Assembly: GCF_014200595.1 (NCBI RefSeq)
Contig: NZ_JACHCG010000002.1
Coordinates: 682,001 to 746,000 of the forward strand
Length of the DNA stretch: 64,000 bases
Reading direction: 5' to 3'
Source: Pedobacter cryoconitis
Lineage (GTDB): Bacteria > Bacteroidota > Bacteroidia > Sphingobacteriales > Sphingobacteriaceae
How positions within the stretch are numbered: position 1 is the first letter of the stretch; each line of letters begins with the position of its first letter. The notes below the pieces were generated by a model. That model was not told where the DNA came from. It was given only the letters and a program-made list of their open reading frames with translations, and did not search any database. Shown here piece after piece: positions 9,357 through 17,800 of this stretch. Position numbers and translations under genes: made by a program.

Positions 9357-10160
9357 ATGAATAAGCAGATAAATGTTCAGACCGTCTTAAATACGGTGAG
9401 ACAAGCAGGAGACTTGTTTCTTAAAGAATATAAGCAAAACACTATCCCAACTAACAAGGAGCAGTTCTTTAAACAATTGGAAGTAATTGACGAACGCTGT
9501 ATGGCTGTGTTAAAGGCAGGATTAACACCGGAATTTCCCGATACTCCCTGGAATACAGTTGATGAATTTGATAACGACGGACAAAAGCAACCGTTGCCGC
9601 TATCTGAATATTGGTTATGCGACGCAATGGACGGTGCAATACAATATTTGCAGCACATTCCTGGATGGACTATCAACCTGGTATTGATCAGAAATGGGGA
9701 ATTATATTTTTCGGTGATTTATGATCCATTATCAAATGAAATGTTTTGGGCGCAGCAAGGGACAGGTGCAGTTATGAATGATAAGCCTATCCAGCCATCA
9801 GCTAAGACTGATCCTGATATGATGCTTGCCGTTTTTGAACACGGACACCAGGAACCAGCTATACCTGGCTTTAACGAAAAACACAGCGCTGCGGTGGCAT
9901 CACTGTTAAATAAATTTGGTGTAGTCCGGAATTATGGTCCCCATGGCTTGCAGCTGGCTTATGTAGGTGCTGGCAGGATTGATGTATTTCATCAATTAGG
10001 TCTGGATACCTTCAATTGGCTGGCTGGTATTTTAATTGCCAGAGAAGCTGGTGCTGATATATTGAATGCTCATGGTGATAGCTGGAAATGGGGAGATGAA
10101 AGTCTGGCTGTTTCTGCACCGGGAATTGCAGGTAAGTTCAACAATAAAACAGGTTCTTAA
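9357..10160 (+). CDS. Inositol monophosphatase family protein
   Basis: 267 residues, no signal peptide, cytoplasmic. The metal-binding signature is present in altered form: WLCDAMDGAIQY (Asp89, Asp92) replaces the usual WxIDPIDGTxNF, and the C-terminal motif is DTFNWLAGILIAREAG. The first metal-ligand motif, usually GEE, is not clear (NTVDEFD at 67-73). The fold assignment is good. The substrate could be a sugar phosphate, inositol phosphate or PAP. It is followed 10 bp later by the NAD(P)-binding protein, probably co-transcribed. A link to the glycerophosphodiesterase upstream (inositol phosphate release) is possible but only inferred. Confidence 0.82.
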   Translation: MNKQINVQTVLNTVRQAGDLFLKEYKQNTIPTNKEQFFKQLEVIDERCMAVLKAGLTPEFPDTPWNTVDEFDNDGQKQPLPLSEYWLCDAMDGAIQYLQHIPGWTINLVLIRNGELYFSVIYDPLSNEMFWAQQGTGAVMNDKPIQPSAKTDPDMMLAVFEHGHQEPAIPGFNEKHSAAVASLLNKFGVVRNYGPHGLQLAYVGAGRIDVFHQLGLDTFNWLAGILIAREAGADILNAHGDSWKWGDESLAVSAPGIAGKFNNKTGS

Positions 10161-10170
10161 TTAAATTCAG

Positions 10171-10803
10171 ATGAATATTACGATTATAGGTGCAGCTGCT
10201 GGTATAGGGCTTGCCACGGTAGAGCGGGCCTTAGCAAAGGGACACAGGGTGACAGCTTTGTCTACGCATACAGAAAGTATACCTCCCCATGCACATTTAA
10301 CTAAAGTTAACGGCAGTGCAACTTCTGTCAGCGATCTGAAGAAGGTTATGTTTGGTGCTGACGCGGTAATTATAACCATTGGTACCAAAAATAAAAAGCC
10401 TAATACTTTGTTCTCTGATACTGCTAATGCGCTGGTTAAAGCTGGTACAGCATTGAATTTTAAAGCACCTGTGTTAATCATTACCGGATTTGGTACAGGT
10501 GATAGTAGTATGTTTTTAGGCTTTTTTATGAAAACAGTGATCAGGTTTTTCCTGAAACATCAGTATATCAATAAAACACTGATGGAGGAAATTATTGCAA
10601 ATAGTGAACTGAACTGGGAGATTGTTCGGCCAGGGATACTTAGTGATGGCCCCTTAACGAAGAAGTATAAAGTACTGCCAGGTCTTTATAAAGGCATCAA
10701 AATCGGGAAGATATCAAGAGCAGATGTGGCGTCTTTTTTACTAGAGGAAGCAGAAAATCCAACCATGCTTAAAAAATACCCGGCGCTTACTACTTCTGTT
10801 TAA
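10171..10803 (+). CDS. NAD(P)-binding atypical short-chain dehydrogenase/NmrA-like protein
   Basis: 210 residues. A Rossmann fold begins at the N-terminus (MNITIIGAAAGIGLATVERAL), and the fold continues through ADAVIITIGTK and LNWEIVRPGIL to ISRADVASFLLEE near the end. This matches the NAD(P)H-binding family of atypical SDRs (epimerase or flavin-reductase-like), which often lack a classical catalytic Tyr-Lys pair. The specific reaction cannot be assigned. It is probably in an operon with the preceding inositol-monophosphatase-like gene and is followed by a terminator. A decayed relative lies at 41800-42000 on the other strand. Confidence 0.85.
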   Translation: MNITIIGAAAGIGLATVERALAKGHRVTALSTHTESIPPHAHLTKVNGSATSVSDLKKVMFGADAVIITIGTKNKKPNTLFSDTANALVKAGTALNFKAPVLIITGFGTGDSSMFLGFFMKTVIRFFLKHQYINKTLMEEIIANSELNWEIVRPGILSDGPLTKKYKVLPGLYKGIKIGKISRADVASFLLEEAENPTMLKKYPALTTSV

Positions 10804-10809
10804 GAAAAA

Positions 10810-10835
10810 AGGCAACGTCGTTTCAGATGTTGCCT
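10810..10835 (+). terminator. Rho-independent terminator after the NAD(P)-binding gene
   Basis: A 10-bp stem (10810-10819 with 10826-10835, one G-T wobble) and a 6-base loop, 7 bases after the stop codon, followed at a short distance by a T-run. Confidence 0.75.
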
Positions 10836-11235
10836 CAAATTAATTTTTTGGCGCATATATTTCTGTCTATTGCGCTTTCACTGAAATAGGTTTTCTACTC
10901 AGCAAATTTTCCAGATCAATCTCTGCCGTGGCAAATTAACCTTGTTTTTTAACATACTTGACTAGAAAGAAAGTACTTGCTCAGTCATAGCTGTAGCTCT
11001 GGAGTTAGTATAATAAGCTTGTGAATTTTAAAATACTGAAAAGAGGTATCTGACTAAGTTAACATCGCTAACTGGTAGGCTTGCAGACATGCTGTTGATA
11101 TTCTGTCTGTGTTTTATTTTCTAATTTTTCATTGGTTAGTTCATGAATAAAGCAGGTGAAAACTTTTCTTCCTCTGTTCTCAAACTTACTTGTTGCCAAT
11201 TGAAAGGTGAAAATTGTACCACCTTTCTTTAAACC
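10836..11235. other. Degraded intergenic region with short coding scraps
   Basis: No intact gene lies here. The minus strand holds a 22-codon scrap (10870-10935, stop at 10867-10869) reading ATAEIDLENLLSRKPISVKA, which has the look of a protein C-terminus but is unassigned, and the PAS remnant listed separately. No transposase or repeat end was seen. Confidence 0.5.
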
Positions 11236-11244
11236 GGTGTAATA
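11068..11244 (-). pseudogene. PAS-domain remnant (sensor kinase fragment)
   Basis: The minus strand is open from a TAG at 11245-11247 to a TAG at 11068-11070. It reads GLKKGGTIFTFQLATSKFE followed by NRGRKVFTCFIHELTNEKLE, which is the final beta-strand pair and the D-I-T-E-R-K-like linker of a PAS domain (compare KDGT.F...GR..FTG.I.DITERK). No kinase domain follows and no start precedes it, so it is a decayed fragment. It abuts the phosphoketolase remnant on the opposite strand, implying past rearrangement. Confidence 0.65.
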
Positions 11245-11585
11245 CTAGGCTGTGCAGGCGACGTTTCTACACTTTAAACAGTTGCTGAAGAAGTCTTTGA
11301 ATCACTATTTTCTAATATTACTCCGGTAATTTTCGCCTTTCATGGTTATGTACGTATTAATCTGGTACATGGACGGCCAGATCCGGCAAGGTTTCATGCT
11401 AGGGGTATATGGAAGAAGGAACGACAATTACGCCATTCGAAATGGTCGTGCTGAATCAGATGAGTCATTATCATTTGGCAATGGAAGCCGTAAAAAGTGT
11501 ATCTCATTTTCATCAGCTGGATGATATACCTGAAATAAAGAATTGGAAATGGTTACAACAACGTGAGAATAATACCTATCTCTGA
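11236..11585 (+). pseudogene. Phosphoketolase (XFP) C-terminal remnant with a stop, a deletion and a frameshift
   Basis: Reading on + gives GVILGCAGDVSTL, an in-frame TAA (11275-11277), then [20 protein letters not shown] and ARFHARG. One missing base near 11406 then shifts the frame, and MEEGTTITPFEMVVLNQMSH continues at 11409 through IPEIKNWKW to a stop at 11583-11585. These blocks are those of the C-terminal domain of xylulose-5-/fructose-6-phosphate phosphoketolase ([37 protein letters not shown]). About 50 residues between the first two blocks are absent and the rest of the enzyme is missing. The 3' end overlaps the tail of the following convergent kinase gene. Confidence 0.85.
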
Positions 11586-13892
11586 CCTGGTTTTTGCTAA
11601 TAGGATTTCAATATCGAAAGCTAAAAAAGTATCCATATTCTGTAATTGTGTAGCAATCTGGGCTAAAATGCCCATGCCTGCTGCCGTTGCCGTACCGTAA
11701 AGTTTATGGCCAAAGCTGTTTATCGATTTGAGATCCTTTTGTTTTACATACTGCTCAAAGTTTGATAGAGATTCTACGAGTTGTTGTTTAATCATCTGCA
11801 ATATTTCGCTCATACTTTCCTCATCATTTTCATAATACATTTTTAATGTTTCAAGACTAAGATGTAAAGGCTGATCTATGTTAGATTCGTTGTTGGATTT
11901 ATGGGGAATTAAGGTGTTCAGTAACCACTTTTCTATCGCATCAATGATAGTTTCTTCTACGATTGGTTTTAAAATAAAATCATTCATTCCAGCTTCAATG
12001 CACTTCTCTTTTTCTCCCTTAACGTTTCCTGCGGTTAGTGCAATTATAGGAACGTGACTGGAATTTTCCATCTCTCTTATTTTAGCAGTGGCTTGATATC
12101 CATTGATTTCGGGCATCTGTACATCCATAAAGATCAGATCTACTACTTCATTTTTTAATTTTTTCAGGCATTCATCTCCATTGTATGCCTCAATAATTAT
12201 TGATTTTGGCATAATTTTCAGAATGATAGTTTTGAGAAGAAACATGTTTATCTCGTTATCTTCGACTATCATAATTTTATGAATATTGTTTAAATAGGGC
12301 TTTACAATTGGATGTAAAGGAATTGAATGCGATGATTTTTGACTGGCAGAAGGTACTTCACCAACTTCCGTTTTTAGGTTAAGATCAAAATAGAAAAGAC
12401 TGCCTTCACCAACTTTGCTAGTCAACTGAAGTTTGCTGTCCATCATGTTTAACAGCTTATTGGAAATGGTTAGCCCAAGCCCTGTTCCTCCATATTTTTT
12501 TGTAGTGGAATTATCCTCCTGGGAAAAAGCTTCAAAAATTTTAGTGTGTTTTTCTAGTTTAATACCTATACCAGTATCCCTGACTCCGAAACGAATGTTT
12601 GTTTGATTTTGAACCGCAATCAAAGATTCAACTTTGAGTTCAATTTCACCTTCATTAGTGAATTTTGTTGCATTACTTAATAAGTTGACAAGGATTTGTT
12701 TCAGACGAATAGCATCTGTCCAGATAAATCTTGGCAATTCAGGAGCTATATTCAACAGCATCTTTAGCTTTTTCCTTTGAGTCTGGTAATTAATGATATC
12801 TGTTGCTTGAGAACAGACTTCATAAAGATCGCACCTTTCGATATCCAGTTCAAGTTTGCCGGCCTCTATTTTGGAAAAATCCAATATATCGTTGATGATT
12901 TCTAAAAGAACATTTGCAGATTGATTTACAATACTCAGATGTTGATGTTGAACTTTGTTAAGCTTCGTTTTTAATACTAAATCTGTAAAACCAATAATCC
13001 CGTTTAATGGTGTCCGAATTTCATGACTCATATTGGCCAGAAATTCTGATTTTGCCATGCTGGCTTTTTCCGCCTGTATTTTTGCAGCTTTTAAATCCTG
13101 TTCCAGATAATATTGTTCAGTAATGTCTACTGCATTACCTAAAATATAGGGTTCATCATGAAGGTTTTTTTCCAGAACATTACTGAAAATCCAGACTCTT
13201 TTATTTCCTGTTTTATCTTTAATCAGGATTTTTCCACTTGCTTTTCCTAGCTTATTAATTGTTTTTAAGTATTCCTTTATTCCAAGATGGTAATTTTCAG
13301 GAACGACATCAAACAAGGTCATCAGGTTGACTTCCTTTCTGGAATAACCCAAAACAGATGCGCCAGCATCATTTACGGAGAGAAATTTTCCATTTAAATC
13401 ATGAGTACACATTAGTCCCTGTGAGTTTTCAAAAAATCTTTTTAATTTTTCTTCACTAATTTCCAGCTGATGTTTATTCTCAACTTCTTCAGTAATATTT
13501 CTGCCAATAGCAAAAATATGTCCGCTGGATAGCTCAGGAGTAGCTGTCCACTGAATTACTTTATCTTGTCCGGTATTTGTTTTGAACCGATGTGTAAAAT
13601 TAACTGTGTTTTTGCCTGATTTTAACTGCTCAAGTTCAGCTAAAGTAATCCCGACATCATCTGGATGTATAAAATCAAATAGTGATCTGCTGAGAAGTGA
13701 TACCACATCCCATCCCAGGACTGTCTGGAAAGCCGGATTAACTTTTTTAAAATATCCATCAGTCCCTACAATGCAGATTAAATCTTGTGATAAGTTGAAA
13801 AATTGTTTCAATGTGTTAGTTTCTTTTATTTCCGGATCAATTAATTTTTCGACTAAACTATGTCTATCCTCGACAATGATTTTTTTTCTCAT
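11553..13892 (-). CDS. Hybrid histidine kinase: PAS-PAS-HisKA-HATPase-REC-HPt
   Basis: 779 residues with no membrane segment, so cytoplasmic. Domains in order: PAS (about 25-137), PAS (about 147-263), HisKA with phospho-acceptor His290 (SHEIRTPL), HATPase_c (N-box NLLSNATK, G-boxes DTGIGI and GGTGLGL), receiver with phospho-acceptor Asp590 and Lys642, and a C-terminal HPt (GHKLYGTATAAG, His729). It lies 13 bp after the second hybrid kinase and forms the end of the FIST-kinase-kinase operon. A full phosphorelay in one chain suggests phosphate delivery to a separate receiver, most simply the sigma-54 activator encoded upstream. Its 3' end overlaps phosphoketolase debris. Confidence 0.93.
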   Translation of the reverse strand: MRKKIIVEDRHSLVEKLIDPEIKETNTLKQFFNLSQDLICIVGTDGYFKKVNPAFQTVLGWDVVSLLSRSLFDFIHPDDVGITLAELEQLKSGKNTVNFTHRFKTNTGQDKVIQWTATPELSSGHIFAIGRNITEEVENKHQLEISEEKLKRFFENSQGLMCTHDLNGKFLSVNDAGASVLGYSRKEVNLMTLFDVVPENYHLGIKEYLKTINKLGKASGKILIKDKTGNKRVWIFSNVLEKNLHDEPYILGNAVDITEQYYLEQDLKAAKIQAEKASMAKSEFLANMSHEIRTPLNGIIGFTDLVLKTKLNKVQHQHLSIVNQSANVLLEIINDILDFSKIEAGKLELDIERCDLYEVCSQATDIINYQTQRKKLKMLLNIAPELPRFIWTDAIRLKQILVNLLSNATKFTNEGEIELKVESLIAVQNQTNIRFGVRDTGIGIKLEKHTKIFEAFSQEDNSTTKKYGGTGLGLTISNKLLNMMDSKLQLTSKVGEGSLFYFDLNLKTEVGEVPSASQKSSHSIPLHPIVKPYLNNIHKIMIVEDNEINMFLLKTIILKIMPKSIIIEAYNGDECLKKLKNEVVDLIFMDVQMPEINGYQATAKIREMENSSHVPIIALTAGNVKGEKEKCIEAGMNDFILKPIVEETIIDAIEKWLLNTLIPHKSNNESNIDQPLHLSLETLKMYYENDEESMSEILQMIKQQLVESLSNFEQYVKQKDLKSINSFGHKLYGTATAAGMGILAQIATQLQNMDTFLAFDIEILLAKTRSEIGIILTLL

Positions 13893-13905
13893 CTTAAATT
13901 ACCTC

Positions 13906-16542
13906 CTATAATTTAATGATCACTTTTGATATCGTATTTTCGAGGTTCCACAGGAGATTGTCCATCCTTAATGATGTACCCTCAGCATGAGCTGACTCCT
14001 CAATTTCTTTCAGTACTTCTTTCAGGGAAATGATCCCCATAGTATCAACTGAAGGCTTCATTCTATGTGCAATCTTTGCCATAAGAACGTAATCATTTTT
14101 TAAATAGGCAGCCTTCATTTCATTAACTGAATCAGGTGCCTGTTCTTTGAAAAGACATTTCATTTTTTTAATAAAATCCATATTACCCCTGGCAATGGTA
14201 TTCAGTTGTGTCAGATCGTATAAAGGAGTCTCAATTACTGTACTGATATTAGGCGCTGTTAATTGATTTACTTTTTTACCAAGCCAAACTGAGACAATAT
14301 TCAAAAGCTGCATCTCTTCGAATGGCTTTGATAGATAATCATTGAATCCTGCCTCCAGGCATTTTTGATTGTCTCCTTTCAGTGCCAAGGCCGTTAAGGC
14401 AATAGCTGGTATGCTTACGCTCATTTTTTTTCGTATTTCTCTGATAGCCTCCATACCATCCATTACTGGCATCTGAATGTCCATTAAGATTAGGTCGGGA
14501 GTACAATTTATCGTCTGTTCAATTGCTTCCAAACCATTTGTTGCTTCCAATATTTCAGCTCCATAGGCTTGTAAAATAGTGGAGGCAAGTAAACGATTGA
14601 TCTCATTGTCGTCTGTTATCAGAATCACTTTTCCTTTAAGAATTCCAGGATCAGTTTCAGTAATCTCGCTTTGAGGTAAATCTTCAAGTTTCCCTTTGTT
14701 TAATTTCAGCAGGATAGAAATCTTAGTGCCCGCATTTTTTTTACTATCTACTTCGATCTTACCATCCATCAATTCTATCAATCTTTTTGTAATACTCATT
14801 CCAAGACCAGTACCACCATACTTTCTTGTAACAGTAGCATCCTCCTGAGAGAAATTATCGAAAAGTCTTTCTATAAATGACTGGTCCATACCTACTCCGG
14901 TATCTTGTACAGTGATTTTTATCCATTGATTTACTGTATTTTCTTTGATTAGTTTGCAAGTCAGATCGACACTTCCTTTACTGGTAAATTTGATCGAGTT
15001 ACTTACCAGGTTAAGAAGAACCTGATTTATTCTGTATGGATCACCAATTAATACATTTTGTAATTGTGGATCCCAGAATGAACTCGTTATTACAATCCCT
15101 TTTTCTTCTGCCTTATGGTTCATGACTTGTATTACTCTCATGATAAGTGGCTGTATTTCAAAACCAATATTTTCAATTGTAAGCTTACCTGCATCGATTT
15201 TACTGAGATCTAAAATATCATTAATGATTACCAGTAAATTATCTGCTGCTGCTTTTATCGTGTTTAAGAAAAATGATTGTTCCCGATCTAAATGGGTTTT
15301 TCTAAGTTGATTAGACATTCCTAGAATCGCATTCATAGGTGTTCGTATTTCGTGGCTCATATTGGCCAGAAACATTTCCTTTGCCTGGGTGGAAGCTTCG
15401 GCCTGCTCCTTAGCATTGATCAGCTCAAGTTCAAGTCCCTTTTGTTGTGTAATATCGAGGTGTATCCCAATTGAACCCACTAAGACTGCATTGTCATTAT
15501 ATCTGGGAGCGGCACTGATCAGCCACCATCTTTTTTTTCCGTTTTTATGATTTACTGAAACTTCATAGGTATCCGAGATGCCCTGTTTTCTAAGTTCATT
15601 TTTTTGTTGAATTTTTCTTTTCGTTTCTTCATTTAGAATTAATACATCTGAAGCTTTTCTTTTCATTAATTCTGTCTGAGTGAAGCCACTCATGGAGCAG
15701 AAACTATCATTGGCATATTGTATAATCTCATTGTTGTCTACTTCGATTAACCCAAGGTTCATATTGGCGATTATTCCTCTATATTTTTCTTCATTAATCT
15801 TTAAGGCCTGTTCGGCAAGCTTTCTTTCAGTAATGTCTGTATGGGTACCAACAATTCGTTCAGGAGATTTATCTTTTGTAAAAGCAATGACCATACCCCG
15901 GTCTAATATCCATAAATAGTGCCCATCTTTATGTCTTAACCTGAACTCACGCTGATGACTTAATATTTTTCCTTCCGCATAATCCTGATCGATTTTATTA
16001 ACGAGCTCGAGGTCATCAGGATGAATGCGATTAAACCACTCAGAAGTCTCATTTTTAAATTCCTCATCTGTATAGCCTAACATTTTTTTGTATTGTTTGG
16101 AAAAAAAAACTTCCTGATTTTGAAAGTTATATTCCCATACGCCGTCACCTGCACCTTCTAAAGCAAATTGCCATAAGCCTTCGCTTGATTTTAATGCCGC
16201 TTCACTCTTCTTTCTCTGGTTAATCTCATCATGAAGTTGCTGCGCTATCATTAACAGATCATCGGAATCTTTTTCTGTTTCTGAACCAAAAAAACCTACG
16301 GCAGACTTTAATTTTTCGACAGATAATTTTTTTACTTCGAGTTCATGTTTCAATTTGCTGTTTAGTGTTACATACTGCTCTTCACTAATATGAAAAGCCC
16401 GTTCAGCTAATTCTGTTTCTCTTTCTAAAGTTGTATAGGAGTCGTTGATGATAGATAGGAAGATAAGTATGGCTGGGTTAGAAGATAATTCTTCAGGCAG
16501 GTATTTTTTTATTTGACGGGATAACAGTTTATGGTAATTCAT
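13906..16542 (-). CDS. Hybrid histidine kinase with N-terminal coiled coil: PAS-PAS-HisKA-HATPase-REC-HPt
   Basis: 878 residues, soluble. Residues 1-115 are an alpha-helical, coiled-coil-like lead (typical of kinases paired with FIST proteins). PAS domains follow at about 120-243 and 250-367, HisKA with His397 (SHEIRTPM), HATPase_c (NLVSNSIK, DTGVGM, GGTGLGM), REC with Asp688 and Lys739, and HPt with His826 (IAHRMKPSVDTMG). The start overlaps the FIST gene stop by 14 bp, indicating translational coupling. It is paralogous to the next kinase. It likely takes its input from the FIST protein and forms a phosphorelay towards the sigma-54 response regulator (inference). Confidence 0.93.
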   Translation of the reverse strand: MNYHKLLSRQIKKYLPEELSSNPAILIFLSIINDSYTTLERETELAERAFHISEEQYVTLNSKLKHELEVKKLSVEKLKSAVGFFGSETEKDSDDLLMIAQQLHDEINQRKKSEAALKSSEGLWQFALEGAGDGVWEYNFQNQEVFFSKQYKKMLGYTDEEFKNETSEWFNRIHPDDLELVNKIDQDYAEGKILSHQREFRLRHKDGHYLWILDRGMVIAFTKDKSPERIVGTHTDITERKLAEQALKINEEKYRGIIANMNLGLIEVDNNEIIQYANDSFCSMSGFTQTELMKRKASDVLILNEETKRKIQQKNELRKQGISDTYEVSVNHKNGKKRWWLISAAPRYNDNAVLVGSIGIHLDITQQKGLELELINAKEQAEASTQAKEMFLANMSHEIRTPMNAILGMSNQLRKTHLDREQSFFLNTIKAAADNLLVIINDILDLSKIDAGKLTIENIGFEIQPLIMRVIQVMNHKAEEKGIVITSSFWDPQLQNVLIGDPYRINQVLLNLVSNSIKFTSKGSVDLTCKLIKENTVNQWIKITVQDTGVGMDQSFIERLFDNFSQEDATVTRKYGGTGLGMSITKRLIELMDGKIEVDSKKNAGTKISILLKLNKGKLEDLPQSEITETDPGILKGKVILITDDNEINRLLASTILQAYGAEILEATNGLEAIEQTINCTPDLILMDIQMPVMDGMEAIREIRKKMSVSIPAIALTALALKGDNQKCLEAGFNDYLSKPFEEMQLLNIVSVWLGKKVNQLTAPNISTVIETPLYDLTQLNTIARGNMDFIKKMKCLFKEQAPDSVNEMKAAYLKNDYVLMAKIAHRMKPSVDTMGIISLKEVLKEIEESAHAEGTSLRMDNLLWNLENTISKVIIKL

Positions 16543-17671
16543 AAAAAGAAGTTATAGTCATGGTCTGGTTATGTAATTGACAATCCCCACCTTCATTAAA
16601 TGGCGATATTTCTCCATAGGCATAAAAACCTGCAATAGGAGTCTTATTTTCAAATATTTCACTTACAGCCTCCACTTCCTCTTCTGCACGGGAACCCAGA
16701 ATCAGCTTACGGCCAACACAGCTGATCAGCAAAGAGAAGTCGGGATTGGGTTTTCCGAAAGGGATGGTTTTTTGAGCAGCAATAGCTGCCGCCGCGGTCA
16801 ATTTATCAAAATTACCTCTCATAAACTTTACTTTTGATCCGACAGGTACATCTCCGGCAAATGTCATGCTTTTGAGGGTTTCATCAATTGATAAAATAGT
16901 TCGGACAACGGGTTTCTCAATTCCAGGTATAGTTACTGAAAGTGGAAATAGCAGAGATGCGCCAGGAAGATTTTCTATTTCGGGACCTAAATACTTTTTA
17001 TATAATTCAAGTGCATTTTCATGATCAATTTCATACAAAACATTTGCTTTAGATTTGGTGATTTCTTTCTCAAGTCCAAACATATCCCACCCCCCTTCTG
17101 AGCCGTGAGTAACTAATAAGTTTTTTCCGTAGAAGCCAATAACAACAATCTGGCCTTCTGATGGTGATTTATTTAACCCAAGCAAGGTGGATTTAAAATT
17201 GGGTCCATCACCCGCCAGACCGCCGGTAATCAGTACTTTATTTCCTGTGGCTTTGTTAAGTCCTTTCACGAGTTCACTTCCGTTAACCAGGCTACCATCA
17301 GAAAAAACCATAAGATAACAAAGCTCTTCTTTTGGAAGATTATCAATTAATTTTGCAGCAGCACTGTAACTATCCGGGAAATCCTGAATGGATACTGAGG
17401 ATGTTTTGAGCACGGTGTTTTCAAATTCCAGTGCAACACATATTATAGATTGATCCTGGACGTTTTGCTGATATATTTCTCCGGCGGTACTGCATATCAT
17501 AAGCTCAGCATTAGGAAACTCAATGTGCAAACTTTGATAAATATTCGTTTCCTCAATCCTTTCTTTACCTGCAAAACATAACACAAGTCGTATCTGATTA
17601 GGTTTAACGATAGGATAGGATGGATGCTGTTGCCATTTATTATCTAAAAACTGAAACGATGATGCATTCAT
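16529..17671 (-). CDS. FIST-domain (FIST_N plus FIST_C) sensory protein
   Basis: 380 residues, soluble, no signal peptide. The N-terminal half (about 30-220) has the FIST_N pattern (LVLCFAGKERIEE, MICSTAGEI, VLITGGLAGDG) and the C-terminal half (about 225-365) the FIST_C pattern (ALELYKKYLG, SLLISCVGRKLILG, TPIAGFYAYGEISP). FIST domains are proposed cytoplasmic sensors of small ligands such as amino acids and are usually coded beside kinases. Here the gene is first in an operon with two hybrid kinases (14-bp overlap with the first). Its promoter region carries a sigma-54-like element and the palindrome shared with the exopolysaccharide operons. Confidence 0.92.
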   Translation of the reverse strand: MNASSFQFLDNKWQQHPSYPIVKPNQIRLVLCFAGKERIEETNIYQSLHIEFPNAELMICSTAGEIYQQNVQDQSIICVALEFENTVLKTSSVSIQDFPDSYSAAAKLIDNLPKEELCYLMVFSDGSLVNGSELVKGLNKATGNKVLITGGLAGDGPNFKSTLLGLNKSPSEGQIVVIGFYGKNLLVTHGSEGGWDMFGLEKEITKSKANVLYEIDHENALELYKKYLGPEIENLPGASLLFPLSVTIPGIEKPVVRTILSIDETLKSMTFAGDVPVGSKVKFMRGNFDKLTAAAAIAAQKTIPFGKPNPDFSLLISCVGRKLILGSRAEEEVEAVSEIFENKTPIAGFYAYGEISPFNEGGDCQLHNQTMTITSFYELP

Positions 17672-17694
17672 GATGTTGCTATTTCCTTAGATAA

Positions 17695-17711
17695 ATACGA
17701 TTATTATGCCA
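17695..17711 (-). promoter_or_regulatory. Sigma-54-like -24/-12 promoter for the FIST-kinase operon
   Basis: Minus strand reads TGGCATAATAATCGTAT, with TGGCA at -24 and T-N-G-N-A-T at -12, about 25-28 bp before the FIST ATG. The -24 part is good and the -12 part keeps T12 and G14 of the consensus but not the C. Support comes mainly from its placement below an activator palindrome, as at three other units. Confidence 0.6.
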
Positions 17712-17773
17712 AAGGGGTTTTTTGTGGCTAATTATCTTGTTTTCAGTGTTTTGTTGAATTTGTTTCTTGTGCT

Positions 17774-17800
17774 AAATTCCAAAAAATGGAATTTATTCCA
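17774..17800 (-). promoter_or_regulatory. Palindromic enhancer-type site upstream of the FIST operon
   Basis: A perfect 8+8-bp inverted repeat, AAATTCCA-N5-TGGAATTT (17774-17794), with a third half-site ATTCCA at 17795-17800. It overlaps the 3' end of the sigma-54 activator gene and is centred about 80 bp upstream of the -24/-12 element, the usual position for a NtrC-type binding site. Confidence 0.7.

Noticed and set aside
11342..11524. 60-codon plus-strand frame beginning MVMYVLIWYM
   Set aside because: It is an out-of-frame reading of the phosphoketolase remnant; the other two frames carry the recognisable blocks.
10804..11585. Insertion sequence or transposon at the graveyard
   Set aside because: No transposase-like reading in any frame, no terminal inverted repeats and no target duplication seen.
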